Positions 7,545 through 15,597 of a stretch of DNA of 64,000 bases are shown one piece after another. Each line of letters starts with the position of its first letter. Within the stretch, counting starts at the first letter, position 1. Under the pieces are notes generated by a model, which was not told the DNA's origin, did not search any database, and saw only the letters and a program-made list of their open reading frames with translations. The stretch comes from Lachnocurva sp029100405. GTDB lineage: Bacteria; Bacillota; Clostridia; Lachnospirales; Lachnospiraceae. The stretch is taken from contig JBJYZC010000005.1 of assembly GCA_046263755.1 (NCBI GenBank), positions 1 to 64,000 on the forward strand, in the 5' to 3' direction. The translations under genes and the position numbers were made by a program.

Positions 7545-8485
7545 TTCCTTCCCCCCTCTCCCAGGCGAATCCGAGGATCCAGAAGGCAGGTGATAAGGTC
7601 CGTGACAAGATTCACCATGACATAGATCAAAGCAAGCCACATCACATAGGAAAGGATGATGGGATAGTCTCTGAGATGGATGGCATCGACCGCCATCTTA
7701 CCGACCCCGTCCCACATAAAAATGGATTCAATAATGGCCGTCCCACCCAGAAGACTTCCGGCGGACAGGGACAGTAAGGTAACAATGGTAAGAGATGCGG
7801 ATCGCATTACATTTTTCCATAAGATCACGCGATCGCTGATCCCGCGGGACATCAGCCCTTTCACATAGTCCTTGCCAAGCTCCTCCAAAACAGCTGCTCT
7901 GACCTGTGGAATATACTTCGAAGACATGGCGATCGTCAGCGTGATAGCCGGGAGCATGGCGCTCTGCAGATTCACTCCGGTCGAGATCACCGGAAAAAGC
8001 TTGAACTTAAGACTGAAGACCTGCATGAGAACCATAGCAAGGAAGAAACCCGGCATAGCATTTCCGATGAAACTTAGACCTCGGATCAAACGGTCCCAGA
8101 AGTGCCCGCGGTGGATTGAAGCGAGGATGCCAAGCGGGATCGAGATCATGACCGTGAAGCCTAAGGATAAGGCGGCAAGCAGGAGGGTCGCCGGAAGTTT
8201 GGACAAAAAAGTCCGGGAGACATCCCTGCCCGAGACATAACTTTTTCCCATGTCGCCATGGAGAAGGCCGCCAAGCCAGCTTCCATACTGGACCAGGAAA
8301 GGCCGGTCCAGGCCCAGTTCCTCTCTCTTCTCCTGCATGCTTTCTTCAGAGACGACTGTCCCACGGGCAGAAGCCATTTCTTCCACCGCATCGGAACCCG
8401 CCACCCGCATCAGGGCAAAGGATAGGAAAGTAATGCCAAGTATTACCGGTATCAATTGTAGGAGTCGTTTGATCGTATATTTCAT
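7541..8485 (-). CDS. ABC transporter permease, DppB/NikB type
   Basis: This 314-residue inner permease begins with the characteristic KYTIKRLLQLIPVILGITF helix, has a long extracytoplasmic loop with LDRPFLVQYGSWLGG, and ends with five helices and the EAA loop (LEELGKDYVKGLMSRGIS). It is the first gene of the importer operon and overlaps the next permease by four bases. The upstream region is odd: a 12-bp tandem array runs almost to the ATG, with no recognisable Shine-Dalgarno sequence, and a strong terminator lies 93 bases upstream. How expression starts is therefore unclear. Confidence 0.92.
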   Translation of the reverse strand: MKYTIKRLLQLIPVILGITFLSFALMRVAGSDAVEEMASARGTVVSEESMQEKREELGLDRPFLVQYGSWLGGLLHGDMGKSYVSGRDVSRTFLSKLPATLLLAALSLGFTVMISIPLGILASIHRGHFWDRLIRGLSFIGNAMPGFFLAMVLMQVFSLKFKLFPVISTGVNLQSAMLPAITLTIAMSSKYIPQVRAAVLEELGKDYVKGLMSRGISDRVILWKNVMRSASLTIVTLLSLSAGSLLGGTAIIESIFMWDGVGKMAVDAIHLRDYPIILSYVMWLALIYVMVNLVTDLITCLLDPRIRLGEGGRK

Positions 8486-8497
8486 TTGATGGTTTGA

Positions 8498-8570
8498 TTA
8501 TTGTTTGATCGATGGTTTAATCGATGCTTTGATCGACAGTTTGATCGATGGTTTGATCGATGGATAATCG
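8498..8570. repeat. 12-bp tandem array directly before the importer operon
   Basis: About six copies of GTTTGATCGATG, with single-base variants, fill the space between a terminator at 8578 and the first gene of the operon (ATG at 8483-8485). On the minus strand they read CATCGATCAAAC. Promoter elements and ribosome site for the operon would have to lie in or across this array, but none is recognisable. Confidence 0.88.
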
Positions 8571-8577
8571 ATGGATG

Positions 8578-8613
8578 AAAAAAAATCCGAATGCAGATCA
8601 ACATTCGGATTTT
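8578..8613 (-). terminator. Terminator after the methyltransferase pair
   Basis: AAAATCCGAATG at 8582-8593 pairs perfectly with CATTCGGATTTT at 8602-8613 around an eight-base loop, and is followed on the minus strand by a run of eight T. It should separate the methyltransferase transcript from the ABC importer. Confidence 0.9.
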
Positions 8614-8708
8614 AACATATATTATTCTGTTTTTGAAGAGACGGGAGGCAAAAGTGCCTTATTTATTTCTGCAGCCATATTCCAAATTGGAATAAGGCTT
8701 TTCCTCAA

Positions 8709-8787
8709 TCTTCCTTCGCAGCAAATCGGAAGATCGCTTCCTCTCGACCTTCCTTGGCTGCAAATCGGAATATCGCCTCCACTCGGG
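8709..8787. repeat. 39-bp tandem duplication next to the methyltransferase stop
   Basis: Two units of about 39 bases, starting at 8710 and 8749, share CTTCCTT, GCAAATCGGAA and ATCGC. They abut the stop codon of the methyltransferase gene (8790). A partly symmetrical TTCCAAATTGGAA lies just to the left. Together with the array at 8498-8570 and the terminator, this accounts for the whole 8486-8789 gap. Confidence 0.75.
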
Positions 8788-8789
8788 CT

Positions 8790-9635
8790 TCATTTCTTCG
8801 CCTCGATCATAAACATCCGATCCGGCATATAAAATTCGTCCCTTTCCTTTAAGGCCCTCTGATAGAAATTCCTGTCTGTAGCTACATCTACGAAGCCGAC
8901 TTGCCGTAAAACCTCTTCATCCCACTCCGGCCGATCCAGAGCACTGATGGTCAGCATATGATAAATGGCATGACAACGGTCCTTCATCTCGTCGGGAATG
9001 TCTTTATGGGCTATATTTTCCGGTGACTTTAAGTTATGGGCGCCCTTGGCATATTCGGCATCAAAATTCAAGAGCAGGCCGCCCTTTTTCAAGAGACGGT
9101 ACCACTCGGCATAAGCCTGAATCGGATGCGGCAAAGTCCAGGTCAGGTTTCTCGTAATAATAAGATCAAAACTCTCGTCTGAAAAATCCAGCTTTTCCGC
9201 ATCTCCTGTCATGACTCTGACGGGAGCCTCCTTGGGAAGATAGAAGTCCAGCATCCTCTCTGCCTTTTCAATCATCTCCTCCGTCAGGTCGATCCCGGTC
9301 AGGTCATATCCCAGTCTTCCTAAAAGAACTTCAAAAAATCCGGCGCCGCAGCCCAGATCCAGGACTTTCAGCCTGGGCGCCTGCCTGTCAGACTTTTTGA
9401 ACTGTCCGGCTGGACCCTCCGCCTTTCGTATGTCTTCCCCATCCGAATCTCCAAGAAGCCCGGCCCGAACCAGAGCGTTTTTGATCTCTCTGGTCCAGAG
9501 CTCTGCCTTCTGACTTTCAATTTCATCCCGGCGGATCCTGTAAAAGGAGTCCGCCCGGTCTGTCCAATATTCGATCACCCGATCCTTGATATCTGTCCGT
9601 TCTTCTTCAAACGGGAAATAATGCAGTTCTCCCAA
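8790..9635 (-). CDS. Class I SAM-dependent methyltransferase (paralogue 1)
   Basis: This 281-residue protein has a Rossmann-like methyltransferase core. SAM motif I is VLDLGCGAGFFEVLL, followed by acidic motif II (GIDLTEEMIEKAE), a GDAEKLDF motif and an ITRNLTWTLPHP post-motif. A helical N-terminal cap (YWTDRADSFYRIRRDEI) is shared with the gene just upstream, so the two arose by duplication. They are separated by three bases and form an operon ending at the terminator at 8578-8613. The methyl acceptor is unknown. Similar methyltransferases are, as far as I recall, often found beside nickel/peptide-type importers; here they lie immediately upstream of one. Confidence 0.88.
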   Translation of the reverse strand: MGELHYFPFEEERTDIKDRVIEYWTDRADSFYRIRRDEIESQKAELWTREIKNALVRAGLLGDSDGEDIRKAEGPAGQFKKSDRQAPRLKVLDLGCGAGFFEVLLGRLGYDLTGIDLTEEMIEKAERMLDFYLPKEAPVRVMTGDAEKLDFSDESFDLIITRNLTWTLPHPIQAYAEWYRLLKKGGLLLNFDAEYAKGAHNLKSPENIAHKDIPDEMKDRCHAIYHMLTISALDRPEWDEEVLRQVGFVDVATDRNFYQRALKERDEFYMPDRMFMIEAKK

Positions 9636-9638
9636 AAT

Positions 9639-10442
9639 TTATCCTTTCACTGCAGCCACCATAAAAAGCGGCGTCGCGCCGTAATTTAACTTCTCTTTCT
9701 CTGAATAGAGCCGGTCTCCGATATTCAAAACCCTGCTGACCCGGGCAGCTCCGAGTTCCTTTAAAACCGAGAGATCCCAGGCCGGCCGGTGGATCCCGGT
9801 CAGAGGCAGATGATCTGCGATTTCTTCCATCCGGTCAAAATTCTCGCCAATGTTCAGATCGCCAACCTTCTTCTCGGCAACCTTTTTCCGGTCCTCTTCG
9901 TAAGCCTTTCGGGCTTCCTCATCGACCCGGTAACTGTACCAGTTGGCATCGAAATTCAAAAGCAGGCCTCCTCTTTTCAGAACCCTGAGCCATTCCTGAT
10001 ATGCCTGCTTCGGATCTTCCAGATTCCAGGTCAGATTTCGTGACAGAACCACATCAAAGCTCTGATCCGGAAAAGAAAGATGGCAGGCATCTTCCTGGAC
10101 AAAATGGATCCGATCTGCCAGGGAAGCGGCATTCTTTCTGGCACAGTCCAACATAGACCCGGCAAAATCTGCTGCAGTCACATGATATCCTGCCTCTGTA
10201 AGAAGGATCGACAGAAAACCCGGCCCGGCTCCGACATCCAGGATCTGAATGTCCCTGGGGTTGGTCTTCGGATAGATTCTTTCGATCTCTTCTTGTAACA
10301 GTTTGGACCAGGTCTCATGCTGAATTCCGGACAGTTCTTCCCTGTTGACTTCAGAATAGCCTTCTGCCCGTTTGATCCAATAAGCATGGTTTTCCTCCCG
10401 GAGCTTTCCCTTTATGAAAGCATTTTTTTCTTCACGTTTCAT
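9639..10442 (-). CDS. Class I SAM-dependent methyltransferase (paralogue 2)
   Basis: This 267-residue paralogue has motif I ILDVGAGPGFLSILL, motif II TAADFAGSMLDCARK, and LSRNLTWNLEDPKQAYQEWL in the position of paralogue 1's RNLTW motif. The N-terminal cap AYWIKRAEGYSEVNREELSG is also conserved. The different active-site surroundings and C-termini (here GATPLFMVAAVKG) suggest two successive or alternative methylations rather than redundancy, but this is inference. It is first of the pair. Confidence 0.88.
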   Translation of the reverse strand: MKREEKNAFIKGKLREENHAYWIKRAEGYSEVNREELSGIQHETWSKLLQEEIERIYPKTNPRDIQILDVGAGPGFLSILLTEAGYHVTAADFAGSMLDCARKNAASLADRIHFVQEDACHLSFPDQSFDVVLSRNLTWNLEDPKQAYQEWLRVLKRGGLLLNFDANWYSYRVDEEARKAYEEDRKKVAEKKVGDLNIGENFDRMEEIADHLPLTGIHRPAWDLSVLKELGAARVSRVLNIGDRLYSEKEKLNYGATPLFMVAAVKG

Positions 10443-10513
10443 TTGATTTATTTTTTCCGATCCACATTAGACGCAGCCCAAAAATCTTACCACAGACCGG
10501 CCCGCCCTTTCAA

Positions 10514-11791
10514 TCAAAAAATTTGGCCTTCTTTCTTCCTCTCCAGAATTTCCCCGATGAAATATAAAGATCCGAAGGCAACCGTCTTTAAGCCCTTGGC
10601 CCGGGCCTCATTTTCTGCCTCCCGGATCGCCGGGGCCGGATCCTGGTAGACATAAGCCCGGACCCCGTCTTCCTGAATCAAATGTGCAAGCTCCTGCCCC
10701 TGCAAGGCCCTTTGGTTCGAAACGGTCACTGTCCGAAAGGACTCTGCCATAGGCAGGATCTCCCGGATCATGGCATGATAATCCTTGTCCGCCAGAACAC
10801 CCATGACAAAGCAGTAAGGCCCCGGTCCGTATAGTCCCAAAAGGCTCCCCTTCAGAGCATGGACCCCCTGGGGATTGTGGGCTCCGTCAATGAGAAGGAA
10901 GGGCTCCTTCGACAGGACCTGCATCCTGCCCGGCCAATGGATCTGAAGAAAAGCCCGCCTTGCCGCCGACAGGATCTCCTCCTGCCCTATCTCTGGGAAA
11001 AGCACCCGGGCCGTCGTCAGGACATTGGCCATATTTTCCGCCTGATAGGCTCCGGCCAGACTGCAGGGAATGGTCTCTGCCAGTTTCTTGTCGCCTGTAG
11101 AAAGATAGACCGGCGCCCCAATCTCCTCTGCCTCCTTACAGATCACTTGCGAAGCGGCCGGATCATTCTCCGACAGGATCAGGGGAACACCGGGACGAAG
11201 GATGCCGGCCTTTTCCCTTGCGATCTCCTCCAGGGTATTTCCTAAGATCTGCATATGATCCATGCCGATCCTAGTAATAATGGTAGCGACCGGTTTCTCA
11301 TGAAGACCGGAAGTAGAGTCCAGACGGCCGCCCAGTCCGGTTTCCAGGACCACATAGTCGCAGGCCGTTTTTTTGAAATATAAAAGAGCCATAAGAAGGC
11401 TGTCATCAAACATGGTATCTTCCACGGAAGCGACTTTCTCCCGCTGTTCTTCCGGCAGGATGCTTCGATCGAGGATCCTCCGGCCGAGAGAAACCGCCTC
11501 TGCCTTTGGGATACATTTCCCATTGACCTGAATCCGCTCACAAAAGTCTATAAGATGGGGACTGGTGAAAAGGCCGGTCCGATAGCCCATCTCTTCTAAG
11601 AGCCTGGCCAGGCCTGCGGCAGTCGACCCCTTGCCGTTGGTCCCGGCGATATGGATGATCTTCATGCCTCGGTCCGGTTCGCCCATGGCTGTAAGAAATC
11701 GATCGATGACCTCCCGGCCGCTGGCCTTGCCGAAGCGTCTTTTATTCTCTATGGTCCCGATGACCTCCCGATATTCGTCCTCTGCTTTCAA
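10514..11791 (-). CDS. folC: Bifunctional folylpolyglutamate/dihydrofolate synthase
   Basis: The enzyme adds glutamate to (dihydro)folate in an ATP-dependent ligation in the cytoplasm. The ATP loop is HIAGTNGKGSTAAGL near residue 48, followed by the Mur-ligase-like central domain (TRIGMDHMQILG, EKAGILRPGVP) and a C-terminal domain with LIDGAHNPQG. The 425-residue length is normal. The start is a TTG at 11789-11791, supported by AAAGGAGATCAGC directly upstream; no ATG offers a comparable site. The ribosome site lies in the tail of the preceding DegV terminator. Confidence 0.95.
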   Translation of the reverse strand: MKAEDEYREVIGTIENKRRFGKASGREVIDRFLTAMGEPDRGMKIIHIAGTNGKGSTAAGLARLLEEMGYRTGLFTSPHLIDFCERIQVNGKCIPKAEAVSLGRRILDRSILPEEQREKVASVEDTMFDDSLLMALLYFKKTACDYVVLETGLGGRLDSTSGLHEKPVATIITRIGMDHMQILGNTLEEIAREKAGILRPGVPLILSENDPAASQVICKEAEEIGAPVYLSTGDKKLAETIPCSLAGAYQAENMANVLTTARVLFPEIGQEEILSAARRAFLQIHWPGRMQVLSKEPFLLIDGAHNPQGVHALKGSLLGLYGPGPYCFVMGVLADKDYHAMIREILPMAESFRTVTVSNQRALQGQELAHLIQEDGVRAYVYQDPAPAIREAENEARAKGLKTVAFGSLYFIGEILERKKEGQIF

Positions 11792-11808
11792 GCTGATCTC
11801 CTTTCAAG

Positions 11809-11840
11809 AAAAAAGCCACGGGATCTGTCCCATGGCTTTT
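11809..11840 (-). terminator. Terminator after the DegV gene
   Basis: AAAGCCACGGGA and TCCCATGGCTTT pair with one mismatch around a four-base loop. The minus-strand tail is T-rich. It sits between the DegV stop and the folC start. Confidence 0.82.
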
Positions 11841-11886
11841 GATGGATCACGACTTCACGAATCTGCTCTCTTATCATCTCCTGCAC

Positions 11887-12741
11887 TTATATGACAAGAA
11901 TAATTCCACCGTCATTAGCATACATGGAGCTGACACCCCGTGTCGGGACAATCTTTATTTCCCGGAAAGCAGATTTCTTCAAAGCTGCTTCCTTGACCTT
12001 CTCGGCAGTCTCCGGTGCATTGCAATGAGAAATAGCCAGGCATTTTGTCTCGGGATGCGAGGTGACCTTTAACATCTCATCGATCATCTTATCAATCGCC
12101 CGGATCATGCCACGGCCCTGGCCCAACTGCTGAATCGAGCCCTGGGGAGTTGATCCCATAACAGGCTTGATATTCAATGCATTGGCAAGCATTGCCTTGA
12201 CTCCGGACAGGCGGCCTGCCTTCTGCAAGGTCTCCAGGGTCTCCAGAATAAAGAAGGTATGCTCTTCTTCGATATAAGCATCTGTTTCCTTCACGACCTC
12301 TTCAAAAGAGGCGCCGCTCTCTTCCAATTCTGCGATCCTTCTTCCGATCAGGGTCTGGCCGATGGACGCGGATTTGGAATCGAACACATGAATCTTCGTG
12401 TTCTCATCCTCGTCTTCATCTTCCATATCCTCGAGATAGATATCTCTGGCCAGGCAGGCACTGTTGTAAGAACCGCTCAATTTCGAAGACAGGGTGATGA
12501 TATAGATACGATCCGCACCTTTAAACTCCCGGATAAAAGCATCCGGGGAAGGGCAGGCGGATTTCGGACTGGTCGGACTCTCCTTGACTTTCTGCAGAAA
12601 GGCTTTCTGATCAAAGCTTTCATCATCCGGGATTTCTTCTTTTCCCACCTCAAGAGTAAGCGGAATGCTGGCGAAGTGATCCGGGTCTTTCGCCATTTCA
12701 GGAAACAGTTCCCCACAGCTGTCGATCAAAATTCTATACAT
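11887..12741 (-). CDS. DegV family fatty-acid-binding protein
   Basis: This 284-residue protein has the two-domain DegV fold: an N-terminal EDD-like lobe (RILIDSCGELFPEM, IPLTLEVG) and a C-terminal lobe with LKAGRLSG-like QKAGRLSGVKAMLANALNIKPVM. In Firmicutes, DegV/FakB proteins bind a fatty acid so that FakA can phosphorylate it for phospholipid synthesis. No FakA is in the window. The acidic stretch EDMEDEDEDENTK near residue 110 is an unusual insert. Confidence 0.92.
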   Translation of the reverse strand: MYRILIDSCGELFPEMAKDPDHFASIPLTLEVGKEEIPDDESFDQKAFLQKVKESPTSPKSACPSPDAFIREFKGADRIYIITLSSKLSGSYNSACLARDIYLEDMEDEDEDENTKIHVFDSKSASIGQTLIGRRIAELEESGASFEEVVKETDAYIEEEHTFFILETLETLQKAGRLSGVKAMLANALNIKPVMGSTPQGSIQQLGQGRGMIRAIDKMIDEMLKVTSHPETKCLAISHCNAPETAEKVKEAALKKSAFREIKIVPTRGVSSMYANDGGIILVI

Positions 12742-12832
12742 TCAGGCTCCTTTCAGGTTTATGAACCAGAAGTCTTCTTTCGCTTAACAAAACAGAATAG
12801 ATAGATTTAGTATAACACATTTGGATCCAAAT

Positions 12833-12871
12833 AAAAAAAGACGACACTCAAAACTTTTGAATGTCGTCTTT
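12833..12871 (-). terminator. Terminator after the cold-shock gene
   Basis: AAAGACGACACTCAAAA pairs with TTGAATGTCGTCTTT and is followed on the minus strand by seven T. It lies 25 bases past the cold-shock stop codon. Confidence 0.9.
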
Positions 12872-12896
12872 CGGGTTTCAAATATAGACCAAAATT

Positions 12897-13097
12897 TTAT
12901 TTCAGGACAGTTACATTAACAGCCTGGGGACCCTTGGATCCCTCGGAAATCTCATATTCTACTTCCTGTCCCTCTTCCAGAGTCTTGAATCCATCGCTGT
13001 TGATACCGGAGAAGTGTACGAATACATCCTTTCCGCCTTCGCCATTGATAAAACCATAACCCTTCTGGTTACTGAACCACTTTACTGTGCCTTTCAT
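12897..13097 (-). CDS. cspA: Cold-shock domain protein
   Basis: This 66-residue single-stranded nucleic-acid-binding protein is an RNA chaperone. It carries RNP1 (KGYGFI) and RNP2 (VFVHFSGI) on a five-strand barrel starting GTVKWFSNQ. ATG 13097 is chosen because all family members begin MKGTVKWF and a GGAGG site precedes it; the longer frame to 13130 is not supported. It is monocistronic by its terminator. Confidence 0.95.
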   Translation of the reverse strand: MKGTVKWFSNQKGYGFINGEGGKDVFVHFSGINSDGFKTLEEGQEVEYEISEGSKGPQAVNVTVLK

Positions 13098-13180
13098 TTC
13101 ATATACCTCCACTAATACTTCAAGGTCCAAATACCCTGATAGTTCTTAGCCTATCACACAGACACATTAAAGTAAAGAAG

Positions 13181-13678
13181 TCACGCCATAATTGTGTAAT
13201 ATATTTTTTTATCTTCCAGCCAGCCGGCTAACCAGGCATCCCAAAGTTTCTCTGCGCTCTTATCCAAAGTGAAGGCTTTCATGGAACAACCGCCAGACAG
13301 GGTACACTTGCCCTCCGCAAAACGGACATTTAAGAAGAAACCGCCAACCTGATCCGGATCGGTGTCCGAGCCGGTAAGCACCTTCTTCTTCAGGCTGTTT
13401 GGCGCTTCAAAAATGATCTTGATCTGCTTTGGTGTATATTTCCCCCGGATCCCTTCGAAAATCAAAGGACGAAGCTCCCGATAGGGGCTGAATTCTCCTT
13501 CTGCCTTGAATCGCTCCAGTTCCTCGTTACTGTAGAAATCCTCCGGCAGGCGGCCATCCAAGGACAAGGCAGCCCGGCCGCGAATCTCAGCCTCCACTAA
13601 AAGGAAGGAGTCAAAGGTTTCCTTCCGAAGCAGACCGGCCATCAGGCCTTTGACATCATCTATGGTATATACTTGCAT
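13181..13678 (-). CDS. DUF5721 family protein
   Basis: This 165-residue cytoplasmic protein matches what I know as the DUF5721 family, found mainly in Lachnospiraceae. It has no signal, membrane segment or recognised catalytic motif. It follows the yerC-like gene by 15 bases, probably in the same transcript. Function is unknown. The family name is from memory and moderately certain. Confidence 0.7.
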   Translation of the reverse strand: MQVYTIDDVKGLMAGLLRKETFDSFLLVEAEIRGRAALSLDGRLPEDFYSNEELERFKAEGEFSPYRELRPLIFEGIRGKYTPKQIKIIFEAPNSLKKKVLTGSDTDPDQVGGFFLNVRFAEGKCTLSGGCSMKAFTLDKSAEKLWDAWLAGWLEDKKIYYTIMA

Positions 13679-13693
13679 AGGGTCTGCTTCCGC

Positions 13694-13987
13694 CTAGTTC
13701 TTCTCGTCCATCTCATCCAGGATCTTGGTGATGATTCCGGTTCCCTCCGTAAAAGTACGGCCAACCCTGCTGATGGTCGCAGTACTTGCATTGGTTGCTT
13801 CCTGGATCTCCAGATAAGTCTTCCCATCCTCCAGCATCTTTGCCACATTAAAGCGCTGTTCCATCGCCAAAAGCTCGGAATCCGAACAGATATCTCTGAA
13901 AAATTTAAAGCATTCGTCCTCATCCTTTAATAAAAGGACGGCACGGTAGAGATCCTGAGAATGTGGTTTTTTCTCTCTTCTCGACAT
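13694..13987 (-). CDS. YerC/YecD family TrpR-related DNA-binding protein
   Basis: This 97-residue all-helical protein has the TrpR-like core: ECFKFFRDICSDSELLAMEQRF, then an HTH reading YLEIQEATNASTATISRVGR. Its family resembles the tryptophan repressor but has no established ligand here. It lies 68 bases after clpX on the same strand and has an AAGGGAAG ribosome site. Confidence 0.9.
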   Translation of the reverse strand: MSRREKKPHSQDLYRAVLLLKDEDECFKFFRDICSDSELLAMEQRFNVAKMLEDGKTYLEIQEATNASTATISRVGRTFTEGTGIITKILDEMDEKN

Positions 13988-14055
13988 TTTCTTCCCTTTC
14001 CATCACATTTTGACCGGCTGCTGCCCGTTCTCTCTTCTTATGTTTCTTATGCTTC

Positions 14056-15555
14056 CTATGCTTCCTTTGCATCCTTAGTGGAAACATTCGAAGCTTTCGA
14101 CGGCAAGCGCTCTTCGGTCCTCATTTCAATCAGAGGTGCCCCCTTGCCTTCGATATAATCTGCTGTAATCGTCACGGTGCCGATGTCATCGTCTTTCGGG
14201 ACCTCAAACATGATGTCCAGCATAAATTCTTCGATGATGGCACGAAGGCCCCTGGCCCCGAGCTTCCGATCCATGGCCTTTTTGGCAATGGCCTGCAATG
14301 CTTCCTCCGTAAAGACCAGATTGACCTCATCCAATGACAGAAGCTTCTGATACTGCTTGATAATGGCATTCTTCGGTTCCGATAAAATGCGGACCAGCAT
14401 ATCCTCCGTCAGATCCTCAAAAGGACAGAGAATCGGCAGACGTCCCAGGAATTCCGGGATCATGCCGAATTTCCGGAGGTCCTCAGTTGTCACCTTCTGC
14501 AAAAGATGCGGATCATTATCATATTTATCTTTCAGATCAGAGACAAAACCCATAGAGGAGGAATGGTTCAGCCGTTCCTTGATGATATCGGTGAGACCGG
14601 GAAAAGCTCCGCCGCAGATAAAGAGAATATTTCTGGTGTTCACCAGTGTCATGGGAACCATGGCATTTTTGGAGCTTGCGCCCACCGGGACCTCCACGGT
14701 CGATCCTTCCAGAAGTTTCAGCATTCCCTGCTGAACCGCCTCTCCACTTACATCTCTCATATTGGTATTTTTCTTCTTTGCGATCTTATCGATCTCATCG
14801 ATGAAGACAATACCCTTCTCGGCCTTCTCCACATCATTATCCGCAGCTGCCAGCAGTTTGGAGATGACACTTTCGATATCATCGCCGATATAGCCGGCTT
14901 CTGTAAGACTGGTTGCATCTGCAATCGCCAGGGGCACATCCAATAGTTTTGCAAGCGTTCGGACAACATAGGTCTTTCCGGAACCGGTCGGTCCCATCAT
15001 AAGGATGTTCGACTTCTCGATCTCGATCTCATCCATGGTATTGGTTGCCACTCTCTTGTAATGATTGTAGACAGCTACCGAGATCACCTTCTTGGCATAG
15101 TCCTGGCCAACCACATAGTCATCCAGCTTTGCCTTGATCTCATGAGGATGGGGAATGTTCTCGATACTGAAAACCGGCTTGATATGGGGCTCTTTGTCCT
15201 TCTTTTCCTGTCTCTTCTTTACTCTCTGGGCATCTCCGAAAATATCTCCGAGATTCAGCATCCCGATATTCGGAAAACCTGAGAAATCCAGATTATTCAA
15301 ATTATGGCTGTCATCCTGATCCAGTTTTGCATTGCTGCCTCCGCCGAAGCCGAAATTTGCCATAGAGTCAAAGGTCTTCTGCATACAATCCTGGCAGATG
15401 CAGATATTATTGGGCAGATGGATCATCTTCCCTGCCACGCTCTCCGGACGTCTGCAGATATAACAAATGTCCTCATAGCTATTCTTGTTGGAGTCGTCTT
15501 TTTTCGAATCCTCTTGATTGGACGGATTCTGATTCGTATTCATGTCTTCTGCCAT
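14056..15555 (-). CDS. clpX: ATP-dependent Clp protease ATP-binding subunit ClpX
   Basis: This hexameric AAA+ unfoldase feeds substrates to ClpP. The N-terminal zinc domain has two CxxC pairs (CYIC at about 31 and CQDC at about 54). Then come Walker A (MGPTGSGKT), the pore loop GYIG, Walker B (IVFIDEIDK), a ClpP-binding IGF-type loop reading MGF, and arginine-finger/sensor-2 sequences ending in the LGARGLRAIIEE motif. At 499 residues it exceeds the common 410-425, because of an Asn/Asp/Lys-rich start and an insert between the zinc and AAA+ domains (about 75-115). No clpP or tig is adjacent. Confidence 0.95.
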   Translation of the reverse strand: MAEDMNTNQNPSNQEDSKKDDSNKNSYEDICYICRRPESVAGKMIHLPNNICICQDCMQKTFDSMANFGFGGGSNAKLDQDDSHNLNNLDFSGFPNIGMLNLGDIFGDAQRVKKRQEKKDKEPHIKPVFSIENIPHPHEIKAKLDDYVVGQDYAKKVISVAVYNHYKRVATNTMDEIEIEKSNILMMGPTGSGKTYVVRTLAKLLDVPLAIADATSLTEAGYIGDDIESVISKLLAAADNDVEKAEKGIVFIDEIDKIAKKKNTNMRDVSGEAVQQGMLKLLEGSTVEVPVGASSKNAMVPMTLVNTRNILFICGGAFPGLTDIIKERLNHSSSMGFVSDLKDKYDNDPHLLQKVTTEDLRKFGMIPEFLGRLPILCPFEDLTEDMLVRILSEPKNAIIKQYQKLLSLDEVNLVFTEEALQAIAKKAMDRKLGARGLRAIIEEFMLDIMFEVPKDDDIGTVTITADYIEGKGAPLIEMRTEERLPSKASNVSTKDAKEA

Positions 15556-15597
15556 GCGAACCTCTTTCTGAACTTTAACGCGTCTAATTGCTAAATA

